64,000 bases of DNA from Heliocidaris erythrogramma. Taxonomy: Eukaryota > Echinodermata > Echinoidea > Camarodonta > Echinometridae. A program made the translations under genes and the position numbers. Below, piece by piece: positions 12,458 through 22,721 of this stretch; within the stretch, counting starts at the first letter, position 1; every line of letters begins with the position of its first letter. The stretch spans positions 13,771,725 through 13,835,724 of the forward strand of contig CM046866.1 of NCBI GenBank assembly GCA_025617745.1. The letters run 5' to 3'. The notes under the pieces were generated by a model, which was not told the DNA's origin, ran no database searches, and worked only from the letters and a program-made list of their open reading frames with translations.

Positions 12458-12463
12458 TTTATT
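12458..12463 (-). terminator. Candidate polyadenylation signal for the epimerase gene
   Basis: On the minus strand the hexamer AATAAA lies about 230 nt beyond the stop codon of the epimerase gene, in an AT-rich context. It is the nearest canonical hexamer noticed downstream. Cleavage-site evidence is absent. Confidence 0.4.
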
Positions 12464-12690
12464 TTTTTAAGAACATTATTGCTACAGACTCTAGCATAAA
12501 CTCTAGCATAATTGTACGAATGACTGAAAAATGTTGCAATAGAAACTGACAGGCTGCGTTCAGTATCTTCACTGAATGCAGGTCTTCATACAGCAAAGTC
12601 TCTTTTACCTAATGAATTATGATTCAAGAGAATCTGCTCCTCTGAATACAGTGAAAACTAATTATTTGCAACTTTTCACACACATAGTCC

Positions 12691-13686
12691 TTATACATTG
12701 CGTGCAATCCGGACTTCATGCTCCGTCATATGGGGAACTACTTTGAGCAGTTCCTCGATACCCTGTTTGACAGTGACAGTGGGCTTGAATCCCAGCTTGC
12801 GTAGCTTTGCATAAGACACCTCGTAGTCACGCTTGTCTTTGTCCTCGCCGCTGTTGGACGTGGTGATCTTGCACTCTGGGACAAGTTCCTGGATGGTATC
12901 TGCAACGTCCCTCTTGGTCATGTTCATAGACTCATGGCCGACGTTGTATGCCTGCCCGCTCATGGTCTTGTAGTTGTCAATGGCAATTAGGAATGCCTTA
13001 GCAGCATCCTTCACATGAAGGAAGGTCCTTCTGAAACTACCCTGATAGAGGTCAAAGTGCTTCAACGTGACAGCCTTGTGGGTCAGGTCGTTGATCAGGA
13101 GGTCGAGACGTAACCGCGGGGATATGCCAAAGACAGTTGCCAGTCGAAGTCCAACGCCGCCCACTGATCGGGTCAGCTCCTCTCCCTTGGCTTTGGTGCT
13201 TCCGTAGAGGGTGAGCGGACTGATGGGTGTTTCCTCAGTGCAGGTGCCATCGACGGCACCATAGCATGACCCGGTAGAAGCATAGATCATGCGCTGATCT
13301 CGTCTAAGGTTCTTGACGATGTTGGCTGTGCCTTCTTCGTTGACCTCTCTGGCTTCGTCAGGGTCCTTCTCGCAGGCCGGATAGCCGACAATGGCAGCCA
13401 GATGGATGATGACATTGCAATCCTGCATCTCTCGGGCCAGTTTGTCATTGTCCCTGATGTCACCCCGAACCACGGTGAGATTGGGAGACCCTACGATGGG
13501 TAGGATAGACTGTATACCCCAGCTGAGACGATCATAGATCTTGACCTTGTGGCCCCGGGCCAGAAGCATGGGTACAATGGTAGTGCCAAGGTAGCCAGCG
13601 CCTCCAGTCACCATCACCTTCAGCAGGTCACCAGTATTATTGTTAGATTCTGTCATGATGATCTGAGAGTTTTCGTTCATTGACAT
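12691..13686 (-). CDS. NAD-dependent epimerase/dehydratase (extended SDR)
   Basis: The 331-residue product is an extended short-chain dehydrogenase/reductase acting on nucleotide-sugar-type substrates; the substrate cannot be read from sequence. The Rossmann motif GGAGYLGT (GxxGxxG) is near residue 28. An acidic residue after the second strand (KIYDRLS) and RGDIRD line the NAD pocket. HLAAIVG follows, then the catalytic Ser region YASTGSCYG and the YGSTK motif (YxxxK) in the mid-protein. FRRTFLHVKDAAKA and AYNVGHESMNMTKRDVAD are typical of the C-terminal half, and length fits the family. I start at the ATG at 13686 (context CACCATGT) because a splice acceptor lies 9 nt upstream; the 49 residues of open frame before it would be intron. 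The coding part is uninterrupted, and the C-terminal motifs resemble bacterial surface-polysaccharide epimerases, which would fit ancient transfer (inference). Confidence 0.9.
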   Translation of the reverse strand: MSMNENSQIIMTESNNNTGDLLKVMVTGGAGYLGTTIVPMLLARGHKVKIYDRLSWGIQSILPIVGSPNLTVVRGDIRDNDKLAREMQDCNVIIHLAAIVGYPACEKDPDEAREVNEEGTANIVKNLRRDQRMIYASTGSCYGAVDGTCTEETPISPLTLYGSTKAKGEELTRSVGGVGLRLATVFGISPRLRLDLLINDLTHKAVTLKHFDLYQGSFRRTFLHVKDAAKAFLIAIDNYKTMSGQAYNVGHESMNMTKRDVADTIQELVPECKITTSNSGEDKDKRDYEVSYAKLRKLGFKPTVTVKQGIEELLKVVPHMTEHEVRIARNV

Positions 13687-13694
13687 GGTGTGAT

Positions 13695-13720
13695 TCTGAA
13701 ATATAATTAAAAATAAAACC
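13695..13720 (-). promoter_or_regulatory. Splice acceptor before the epimerase coding exon
   Basis: On the minus strand a pyrimidine-rich run ends TTAATTATATTTCAG, followed by AATCACACC and the ATG. This fits a 3' splice site that leaves a 5'-untranslated first exon upstream (at higher coordinates), so the promoter is not next to the coding exon. The first exon was not located. Confidence 0.6.
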
Positions 13721-14339
13721 AACTGACTGTAAATATTAAGAAGCTTCATGAGAAAGGTTATTATTAAAGAAAGAATTTTGCTGTAAGTCCCAATATTGAG
13801 ATTCTTTTCTGACTTGTTTTCATTCATGTGCAAATTAAGCAGCCTATTTCAATACTGGGAATCACAAAACTCACAATACTTCCTTAAAAAAACAGAAGAC
13901 ATTGTAATTTTGCTGGTATTTTCTGAAAGAAAAAGTGAAATCATAATAAATATTTCTGAATCTGAATTTCCATGCAAACATTAATGGGTTTTGGAATGAA
14001 AGTCTACCCTGAAAATAAAAAAAAATCATCAAATGCTTTTATTATCTTTTGACTTTTACAAGCATTACATCACCTTTATCCAACAGTGTATTGAAAAAAA
14101 GGTATCCGGCATGTCCCAAAAGAAACTAGAAATGTGCATTGCTGGTGCCGCGCAATGCGAAATGTATCCCCCGGCACTGGCAGCGATTTGAAAGAGGGAC
14201 AAAGACCCTCCCCCATCCCCTCCCTCAAACAAAAGGATGGTGTAGAAATTGCCGCCAGTGGCCCGGAATATTGTCAACACTAGGAGCAGCATTACCAAAA
14301 CGATTTGTGCAGATTAGAGTATAATGCATTTTTATAGAA
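13721..14339. other. Non-coding, presumed intron of the epimerase gene
   Basis: If the acceptor at 13696 is used, this stretch is intronic. No other feature was recognised. Confidence 0.4.
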
Positions 14340-15540
14340 AATTCGGAAGAAATATGACCTCAGAGCGCACATAAGCCATCCACTAAAATATGACCTTTGA
14401 TCCTATGAAAGACGGAATACTAGAGGCAGCATCACCAAAAACTGTAGAGGTGTAATCTATAATTGACCTACATACAAAATCTGAAAGAAATGAGTTAACA
14501 ACTGTGTCCTCCAGAATGCATGCAACGAAAGTATGACATTTGACCCTAACAACAACCTGAATATGACATTTGACTGTATAGAAAGTGGTACAGTGGGGGT
14601 AGCATCAGCAAACAATTTAGATGTGTAGGTTTCACTAAGACACATATTCATATAAAATTTGAAAGAAATGTGTTGAGAGATATACCAAGATACATCTCCA
14701 TACAAAATTTGAAAGAAATCTATCAAGAAATGTGGCCTGCAGAGTGCACTCACGCCATGCCCTGAAGTATGACCTTTGACCCTATAAAAGACGGAACACT
14801 GGTGGCAGCATCACCAAAAACTATAGGTTTTTAGATTACACCAAGAGACACCTTCATGCAAAATTTGAACGAAATCCATCAAGAAATGCAGAAGAGTGCA
14901 AGAAATGGAAAAATGACCTTTGACCCTATAAAGGACGGAACAATGAGGGCAGCATCACCAAAAATTAAACATGTGTAGATTATACCAAGAAACATCTCCA
15001 TACAAAATTTGAACAAAATCCGTTGAGAAATGTGGCCTGCAGAGTGCACTCACGCCATGCCCTGAAGTATGACCTTTGACCCTATAAAAGACGGAACACT
15101 GGTGGCAGCATCACCAAACACCATAGGTTTTTAAATTACACCAAGATACACCTTCATGCAAAATTTGAACGAAATCCGTTGAGAAATGTGACCGCCAGAG
15201 CGCACACAAGAGTACACACAAGACATCTATCAAAATATGACCTTTGACCCTATAAAAGACGGAACACTGGGGCCAGCATCACCAAAATCTATAGGGTTCC
15301 AGATTTTACCAAGAGACACCTTCATACAAAATTTGAACAAAATCCGTTGAGAAATGTGACCGCTAGAGCGCACACAAACTATCCCCCAAAATATGGCCTT
15401 TTACCCTATAAAAGACGGAACACTGGGGGGCAGCATCACCAGAAACTATAGGGGTCCAGATTTTACCAAGATACACGTCCACAGGAAGTCTGAAAGAAAT
15501 TCGTCGAGAAATGTGACCGCTAGAGCGCACACAAGAATGT
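14340..15540. repeat. Tandem array, about 150-165-bp unit
   Basis: At least six degenerate units repeat the order TATGACCTTTGACCCTATAA / GACGGAACACTGG / CAGCATCACCAAAA / CAAAATTTGAA / GAGAAATGTGACCG. Anchors fall near 14388, 14562, 14767, 14914, 15068, 15235 and 15392. The last units run into 'AGAGCGCACACAAGAATGTG' and the hairpin at 15580-15612. Each unit contains a TGACCTTTGACCC string, close to a direct repeat-1 nuclear-receptor half-site pair, and a TATAAAA string. Confidence 0.85.
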
Positions 15541-15615
15541 GACGCGGCGGCGGCGGCGGCGGTGAAACGCTGCTGAATCAAAAGCATCCTCCGGCATACT
15601 GCCGGGGGATACAAT
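15520..15615. repeat. Array terminus: (CGG)n plus 'CTCCGGCATACTGCCGGGGG' hairpin
   Basis: After the last tandem unit come GTGACG(CGG)n, AACGCTGCTGAATC and a hairpin. The same module recurs at 21427-21520 and 29278-29362 behind a different repeat block, so it is a mobile or shared terminal domain rather than local sequence. Confidence 0.7.
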
Positions 15616-15667
15616 AAAAAAAAACATGACTGCCACCAGTTGAATGATTACACAAACATATCGTCTG

Positions 15668-15732
15668 TCTGGAGCTAGAAGGGCGTTAACTAATATCATT
15701 TTGTACAGAGTTAATGCCCTTCTGGCTCCAAA
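15668..15732. repeat. Short inverted repeat
   Basis: GAGCTAGAAGGGCGTTAAC at the left pairs with GTTAATGCCCTTCTGGCTC at the right around a 20-nt loop. Possibly a tiny MITE remnant. Confidence 0.6.
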
Positions 15733-15739
15733 AGACAAT

Positions 15740-16520
15740 ATGAGCCTAGAGCATTTTCATTCTACAGTAACAAAGATGTAGTTTTGCTTTACTGCTCATC
15801 GGACCCATTACAAAACATTCATTCAACACCTGGAAGCCTAAAGTATTAAAAAGAATGCACATTTCTTGCATTGAGGAAATCTCATTTTTAACAAAGAAAA
15901 CAGATAAAAGAAGCCAAACGATGGATGAACTGCAGCTCAGAACAGAACATGAAAAGTATTTGCCAGGGAAACACCCAATGTCCTTGGGCTATCTAAATCC
16001 AATGTTGTGTACAAAAAAAGATGGAGTTCAAGGAGATTTGGGGCTTACTTTTTTGTACCTTTCAATTTTTAAACAGACAAAGACACCATTCCCTGTAATT
16101 TGCACATGTAGGTACTTTACAAACCCACATAGACAGGAATTTTACAAAAGCTTGTTGAAGTTTGCTAACACTGGAAAGGCATTGACAGATCATTTTCACA
16201 AAAAAAGAACAAACAAAATATTCCAGCATTCATTTGAATAGTGTATTCATATTTTGAATGGTCTAGCTCTAATTGGCCATGGTAAATAATTTCATTGTAT
16301 ATTCATGTATAATGTTAAAAAAGTTTGACTTTTCTTAAAACTTCCACAATGTTTTTTATCCATTAATCTAAAACTACAAATGTACCTTAACTGCTACCAT
16401 GTGTCCACATTCTCGGCAAATGATAGCAGAGCTGAAACTTTCATTGATCCGTTTCTTTAATATTTCTGCTCCTTTTATAACCAAGTTGATATCAGGTCAG
16501 ATTTTCGCTTAAGTTTTCAA
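15740..16520. other. Non-coding; one unexplained ORF
   Basis: A 128-codon plus-strand frame (15855-16241) is longer than most random frames here but shows no recognisable motif, has no good start context and is not flanked by convincing splice sites. I do not call it a gene. Confidence 0.35.
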
Positions 16521-16522
16521 AA

Positions 16523-17010
16523 ACAGATTTTTCAATGTTTTTCTACGATAATCTTTAAAAGCACTCTCCTTCCAAGTGTACACTTTCTCTTTGACAGACA
16601 CTTTATAAACAACCTACTGAGAAAGCCACACCCACATTTGTTCATTACTATTGAGTCGTTAAAAGAAAAAAGATCAAAGGGTTTTGGTAAAATTGTGGCT
16701 TCTTTCACAAGGTTCATTCTAAAGAACAGAACAATGACTACTGTCACTGTCTGACTGACCACAAAAACAAAATTTTCACTGTTTTTCTACGATAATCCTT
16801 AAAAGCACTCTCCTTCCAAGTGTACACTTTCTCTTTGACAGACATTTCATACACAACCTACTGAGAAAGCCACACCCACATTTGTTCATTACTATTGAGT
16901 CGTTAAAAGAAAAAAGATCAAAGGGTTTTGGTAAAATTGCGGCTTCTTTCACAAGGTTCATTCTAAAGAACAGAACAATGACTACTGTCACTGTCTGACT
17001 GACCACAAAG
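16523..17010. repeat. Tandem duplication, two 244-bp units
   Basis: The two units (about 16523-16766 and 16767-17010) are about 97% identical. Each begins near TTTTTCTACGATAATC and ends with GTCTGACTGACCACAAA. On the minus strand both keep an open frame of about 75 codons containing MNKCGCGFLSRL. The duplication is recent; the ORF matches nothing known to me and may be open by chance. Confidence 0.9.
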
Positions 17011-18361
17011 GTTTTCTCTAGCCCCACTTACAGGTACACGTATTGCTGTATCAATGCCACTGACTCAGCTTTCTACCAAAAAGGAAGCCCCCTGATGTTA
17101 TGTAACAAAATAAAAGATGCTCTGAAGCATCAAAGTTTGCTCCATGCCCTTTTGTTGGAGCATGTTTGCTTTGAAGATTAGGGGTTGGATGTCTTGGATG
17201 TCCATGGGTGGCAAATCTGGCCCAAAAATTTGAGTGTTGAACATTTCGTTTTTTACGCTCAGAATGGCTTGAAAATTCTTCCTCATACAGAGACCTGTGC
17301 CTTCAATATAATGTCTATTCCTATGCAACATAACATATCTTTGACCAGTTTACTGTAGAAAAAACTCTTGAAATTGAAATTTAACATTTAACTCTTGAAA
17401 GTTCATTTTTGACAATTTGAGGGAGGGGCAACTCCAGCTTCAGCTTAGTATTCACTAGATTGATGTACATCTCACTGCAGTAATTCAAGCCAGTTAATGA
17501 TTGCAGATTTTCTTCTCATTTCCAAATCAATGCACTTACATGTAAATATCTGAAATAAGCAGCTTTTAAGTACATGTAATTGATTTTCCAAAATATCAAT
17601 GCAAAAAAGAAAAGTAGAATTTGGCAATGGATCAGTGAAAGAACCACATTGACTCTACACACCAAAAAAATCCTCAGGTGATGAGATAATCTGAATACTT
17701 TTTAGATTTTTCCAGAGCCCTTTTCCAGCTGTCCAGACCTAATCACTATTTTTTTTTTGTTTTGTTCTTGTTGTTCAGGAAGGAAACATTTCATACATAA
17801 AATTATTATGAACTTAAGATGTGATGTTTGCTTTGAAAACTGTTTTTGAGAGAAAACAAGATGAATGCGACTGCGTCTCCTATATGCCTCGATCCGGCTA
17901 AATTCAGTTGATTGCTCAAACTGTTCTTGAAATATTGTGATAACCAGCATAAAAAGCCTACAGTTACATGTTAATTGACCTCTTTAACATTTGACCTTAC
18001 ACCTTATAACCCCAAAGTCTGATCACTTTATATCCTCCTAGTCATGAACATGAATACAAAATAGTTGCGAGAGATATGGCCAATAACAAAGATAAAAAAA
18101 ACATTAAAAGAAGACACCACTGGCAAATTTTGAAAAAATATGTTGTTCTGCATGTCCCTAGGAACTTATCAGTATCGAAATTGTAATTTTTGAACAGCCT
18201 ACAAGTGCGTATATTTTGATATAAAAAGTATGTTTTTGCCACTGTCGATACGCAAATTGGCTCGTGTCGGCCAAAGCTGTGACGTTATTGCAGCACTTTG
18301 AGTTTCCACCACAATACGTGTGCGTTACCCGTCCGTAAAAGCAGACGATAGCGCATATATA

Positions 18362-19165
18362 TGGGTCTGTTCACAAAGTTGGGGCACCAAAACGTGACAT
18401 TTTATCGTAAAAACACTGTAGTTTTAACACTATGACTTACACCATTACGGTAAGTTGTTTTACATGAATGTACTTGGTGCCTCCAGGAAGCTTTTGAAGA
18501 ACACAAGACAAATTGTTTTGAGAGGCATTTTCAAAATATTGACAAAAACATACTGGTGTCCCCATGTTACATCCACAACCACCTTTTTTTTTAGTTTACC
18601 AGCATATCTACATGCATGATACCTACATAGCTAAATCCTAATGGGTACAATGTGTTATGGTGCTGACTTAATGAAGCAAAACTTTTAACAAAAGAATAAC
18701 TATCTTCCTTGAGTTTATCATGAATGTTGTGGGTGTAACGGTTTCCAATCAAATGTCACAAATTGTGGATGAACGGGACACCAAAGAATATCTGCAACTT
18801 TCATCAATAGCTCTTGAAGTCAGTATACTCTCATTGCAGTTGTTGTTGCATTGACTTAAATAGAGAGCCTAAAGTAACCAGGCAAATACTTATCATCAAG
18901 AGCATTATGGATGTGCCGTTATGTCTCAAAATGAGACTTTGTGGATGTAACACGGACACGATGTCCAGTTACATCCACACGCTGGTTTTTCATAATTATT
19001 TCCAAAATACATTGTGGAACAACATGTTTATGATTCTCAGATGCTTTTTATTTTCACCAGAGATAGAATGGCCAAGTAAGAAAATTCTAACTAAACTTTT
19101 CATCGAATTACAGGGGATTAAAGAAAAAATGCCTCAAAAGGTGCCCAACTTTGTGAACAGACCCA
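18362..19165. mobile_element. TIR element nested in the Kolobok-like copy
   Basis: TGGGTCTGTTCACAAAGTTG at the left is complemented by CAACTTTGTGAACAGACCCA at the right. Both sides are flanked by TA within TATATA runs, consistent with a TA target. It is about 804 bp with no recognisable transposase. It lies immediately 5' of the THAP frame, so it separates that frame from the left end of the host transposon. Confidence 0.65.
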
Positions 19166-19201
19166 TATATAGCATGCATACATATTCGTGGAGTTGCAAA
19201 A

Positions 19202-19458
19202 ATGCCGTTGTGCCACGCAATTTACTGTTCGAATCGTCGTGAAATTGTCCGGAAAAATCCTTTTTTGCCATCCCTGATCCGAAGAAGGATAGAGAAAGGT
19301 GTGCTGTATGGATAAGGAACATTGGAACAACCAAATTCAACGTCAAAACGTACATTTATTCCCGTTTTCGAGTGGTCTGTGAAGACAATTTTGACGTTTT
19401 GGCGTTCGAGACCAACTATAAGCCGTGTTCCTGGGATACAAACCCAGGAAGCTGCTAA
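19202..19458 (+). pseudogene. THAP-type zinc-finger fragment, frameshifted
   Basis: The frame begins MPLCHAIYCSNRREIV (C-x4-C) and, after a one-base frame change at an A5CCT6 stretch, continues FFAIPDPKKDRERCAVWIRN and ends in VVCEDNF. Spacing, the Pro after Phe, the invariant-type Trp and the Cys near the end fit a C2CH THAP domain, but the final ligand position reads Asn (CEDN) where the family has His (C-x2-H). THAP domains bind DNA and occur in P-element and Kolobok transposases. Both the frame break and the lost ligand suggest decay, though a homopolymer sequencing error could explain the break. Confidence 0.6.
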
Positions 19459-20149
19459 AGCCCGACGCTGTATCAACCATATTCTCCCACAAAATTTTTA
19501 CAAGCAAGCAATCTTTCGTCGCCCAGAAAATCCCTCATTCATCTCCTTAGCTTAGATCACAAGCTTATTGAAGAATGTGATCAGATTTTACTTGAAGATT
19601 AACCAGGAATTTATGTTAATGTCGTACTTGCTATCTATATCGCGAACGTAAGAACGTAAACAATGCAGCTTGCTGCATTAGCTTTCCGCGCGTGCCTTAT
19701 AGTACACGCGTTAATGGGAAGCACGTACGAACGATGACAAACAGTAGTGCCAATTTTAATTTTATTAATTCGATAAATTGTGAAAAAATGTTGCTAAAGC
19801 ACTTTATTTTTTCAGCAGATAATATTCAAAAATACAAAAAACTGAAAAATTAATTTTCTTTTTGTCATACATAATAGTCTCACATATAGCATTTTTATAG
19901 GCGCTGTGAAAGCGATCTGTGTATTGCTCCATATCGGCATTACCGTGATTTGCCGTGGTTTTTGCAGTAGTGCTGCAGTGACGTAACGGACTTTTGCGGC
20001 TCGTACTAGTAGATATTGTAATATTTATTTTTTAAAAATCGAGATCTATGATTTTATCGACCTGAGCGATAAGTTTTTCGGTCAATCTGACTAGTTTTAT
20101 AACATTAAAAATTGTAAAAGTGCTAAAATTTGTCAGTGGTGTCTTCTTT

Positions 20150-21240
20150 TAATTTCACATATAATGACCTCAATGACCAGTCACCTTTGACCTACGTCAA
20201 CAAAAATCTATTCGTCTCACTATGGTGATGCATAATAGTTTCAAGTTTGAAGTAATAATGGCTTAAATTGTTCAAGAGAGTGTTAAGGCAAAAAACTGAT
20301 GTTTCATCATTTCATGGTAAACTTCAAACCTGGCGCTACTATGTATCACCATGAAATATGATCTGATTGGATTTTGGCAAATGTACATGACCATGTACAT
20401 GACCTTTGACCTTTGACCTAAATCAGATTGTATACCTACATGTATGGTGATACATACTAGTACCAAGTTTGAAGTGAAAGATAAAGTTGAGTTCTGGTCA
20501 TGAGACTGAATTGTGAAAGAAACTGTCTCAAAGCAATTGGGAAAGGTCAATTATATAGCAAATAAGAATTGGTGACTCAATTGACTCAATCCTGCTGAGA
20601 GTCACATGCACTACACACAGAAATGTGTATATGGGACTACAAACAAATGTTTGGCCAGAACATTTCAGCTGTTTGTGATATTTTGAATGTGAGAGCATTT
20701 GAAGAGTAATCCTTTTCAGGGGGCATATGTACTAAGATAATCTTCCATACTAACATAAAAAAAGAATGAGAAAACTCACAAATTATTTTTTACCTTTCCC
20801 AGAACTCAAGCTTCCCTTTAAAGGATCAAATGGTTCCTGAGATATAGTGTTAACAAGGCAAAAACCTGCACTATCAGAATTGACCTCTTTGACTTACCTG
20901 GTACATTTGCCAAAATCTAATCAGATTGTCTTCCTATACTAGCACCAATTTTGAAGTTCATACCTCAAATTGTTTGAGTTATCGCGAGAACTAGGCTAAC
21001 ACCTAAAATTTCAGAAATTTAACCTCTGTGATCTTGACCTTTGACCTGCCAACCCCAAAATCTAATCAGATCGTCTTCCTATGGTGATACATACTAGCAC
21101 CAAGTTTGAAGTTCATACCTCATACATGTATATATAGTACTTGAGTTATCGTGAGAACAAGAAAGCGGACGGACAGACGGACGGACAACCAGAAATCAAA
21201 ATGCCTCCGGCACCACTTTCGGTGGGCAGAGGAATAAGAA
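20150..21240. repeat. Degenerate repeats rich in TGACCTTTGACCT
   Basis: Loosely periodic units carry CTATGGTGATACATACTAG, ACCAAGTTTGAAGT and TGACCTTTGACCT. One stretch at 20399-20421 contains overlapping TGACCT half-sites with 1-nt spacers. The block closes with GACGGACGGACAACC and the hairpin CTCCGGCACCACTTTCGG. It resembles the 14340-15540 array in motif order. Its equivalent is at about 27993-29080. Confidence 0.7.
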
Positions 21241-21426
21241 TGCTGCCCTACCATCAGATTCTTATTCAGGAATGATCAAAATCAAAATGTGTAGTTCTGG
21301 TAACAGAAAGGATTTTGGAATTGAACTTGCTGAATATGGTATATTGAATATAGAAATTTGTGTGATGCTAATTTTTCATGTCATGGGAAAGTTTGTTACC
21401 TAGAGTTACGCTTATAACACGCCACA

Positions 21427-21520
21427 GTGGCAGTTAGAGCGCACACAAGAATGTGACGCGGCGGCGCGTAACGCTGCTGAATCCAAAATATCCTCCGGCA
21501 TTCTGCTGGGGGATACAATG
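21427..21520. repeat. Terminal hairpin module, second instance
   Basis: AGAGCGCACACAAGAATGTG, CGGCGG, AACGCTGCTGAATCC and a CTCCGGCATTCTGCTGG hairpin repeat the module at 15520-15615. Third instance (duplicated copy): 29278-29362, where the CGG region differs by one base. Confidence 0.7.
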
Positions 21521-21561
21521 ATTTGTGGGTGATTGTGAGAAATAACTTCTTATTACAGGTG

Positions 21562-22721
21562 CAGAGCTGCCAACCTTGTGCAACCAAAAAAAGGAATCAT
21601 GATGGCCAAAAAAAGGAATTTACAGCAAAAAAAAAGGAATACCTTCAAACAAACTTAAAACCTCGCGCGACATACTTCCATTGCAGAAATAATGCTCATT
21701 TCTTATGCTGAAATGTCTCGTCACATTTTTCCCTTTGATGTGTGCTCACAGTCACGCATTACTTGGGGGGGGGGGTTCAAGGGCAGCGCCCTGATGGGAG
21801 TCTCAAGGGGGAACGTCCCCTTGAAACTGAGAAAATAGCACTATGGAGGATTGGAGGGGCATTATTTAGAGGCCATTAAATCAGCATCTCCAACTCCAGA
21901 GACAGAGTCCAAGGTTGATTTTCAAAAACATAAATGTACATGTAATAGAACTAGAAATTTTCAAAAAAATATACATGTACATGTAATAGAACTAGAAGGA
22001 AAATTATACAAGTGTCAGGAATATTGCATGACCTGCTACACCGCACTGGTTTTGATAAAAATGCTTTAGATTTTGGATTTCATTTTTTTTTTTTTTTTTT
22101 GAAAATCTAAATGAGAACTTACACATGCAAAATGCAAATTCAACGCCTTTTGTGATTGGCTTTATGACAGGAAATCGTTGTTCGTACTCCTCTTTAAACT
22201 TCTGTGACCGTTTTCCACTAATTTTGATCAAATCCTCTCCAGTTTCGCGAAATAATTCCGTTAAATCCACGATCGTGTCAAAGGCCGTGCGCAGTTCAGC
22301 AAGCGGTAATACATTGTCCCACATATAGAGATCGGTGCTGTGCTTACATGCGTTTTGCATGGGTCGCCACGCTACATGGGCACCGCTGCATGCGAATAAA
22401 ACATGTTTTCGCAGTCACACGACCCAGTCACACGACGGAAGAGCGATCGAAACTTGCGTTATTTCAATGATATACTGTACATGTACATACCATCGGTCAG
22501 TTTGGGGTCGGTTTCGTCGGTGGGACTGTAACATTACGTGTATCGATAGCTCAAACCCGGAAGTCATAGACAACACTGTATTTTCGTGTACTAGTACACA
22601 GAACACACGCAAACACTTAAAAAAAAAAAAAAACGTATTTCATGAAGAAAAAACGGAATGCCGTAATATTGGTTAAAAAGTGGTAATAATTCTGTCAAAA
22701 ACGGAATGGTTGGCAGCTCTG
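21562..22721. mobile_element. TIR element with 6-bp target duplication, copy 1
   Basis: CAGAGCTGCCAACC at the left and its complement at the right are flanked by CAGGTG at 21556-21561 and 22722-22727. Near both ends the sequence carries AAAAACGGAAT-like or AAAAAGGAAT subterminal repeats. It is 1160 bp. A minus-strand exon-like ORF lies inside (22124-22360). The superfamily is not identified; few superfamilies make 6-bp duplications. Confidence 0.7.
22124..22360 (-). CDS. Exon-like ORF inside the 6-bp-TSD element, unknown function
   Basis: The frame encodes about 79 residues from an ATG at 22360, including LYMWDNVLPLAELRTAFDTI and TGEDLIKISGKRSQKFKEEY, and runs into an excellent 5' splice site (TGCATGT then GTAAGTTC). 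The composition (amphipathic, charged) looks like real protein. In the second copy a one-base difference extends the frame 19 codons upstream. It may be the first coding exon of the element's own protein or captured host sequence. No family recognised. Confidence 0.4.

Larger units (their letters stand above)
18108..20148 (+). mobile_element. Kolobok-like DNA transposon, copy 1
   Basis: Terminal inverted repeats AAGAAGACACCACTG... match over about 24 bp with one mismatch (the right arm is the complement). TTAA flanks both sides (18104-18107 and 20149-20152). A broken THAP-type zinc-finger frame lies inside at 19202-19458. TTAA target duplications combined with a THAP domain are characteristic of the Kolobok superfamily. 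At 2041 bp, with no visible DDE catalytic domain, it is probably an internally deleted, non-autonomous copy. A smaller TIR element is nested at 18362-19165. Confidence 0.75.

Noticed and set aside
12691-13833. Full 380-residue epimerase starting at the upstream ATG
   Set aside because: The first 49 residues are hydrophobic and AT-rich and lie across a good splice acceptor; the family's Rossmann motif falls at the expected position only when starting at 13686.
15855-16241. 128-codon plus-strand ORF
   Set aside because: No domain, weak start context, no splice signals or homologous copy; consistent with chance in AT-rich DNA.
17098-17331. 77-codon minus-strand ORF with fairly protein-like composition
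   Set aside because: No motif recognised, stops immediately upstream and downstream without clear splice sites; kept as unexplained rather than called.
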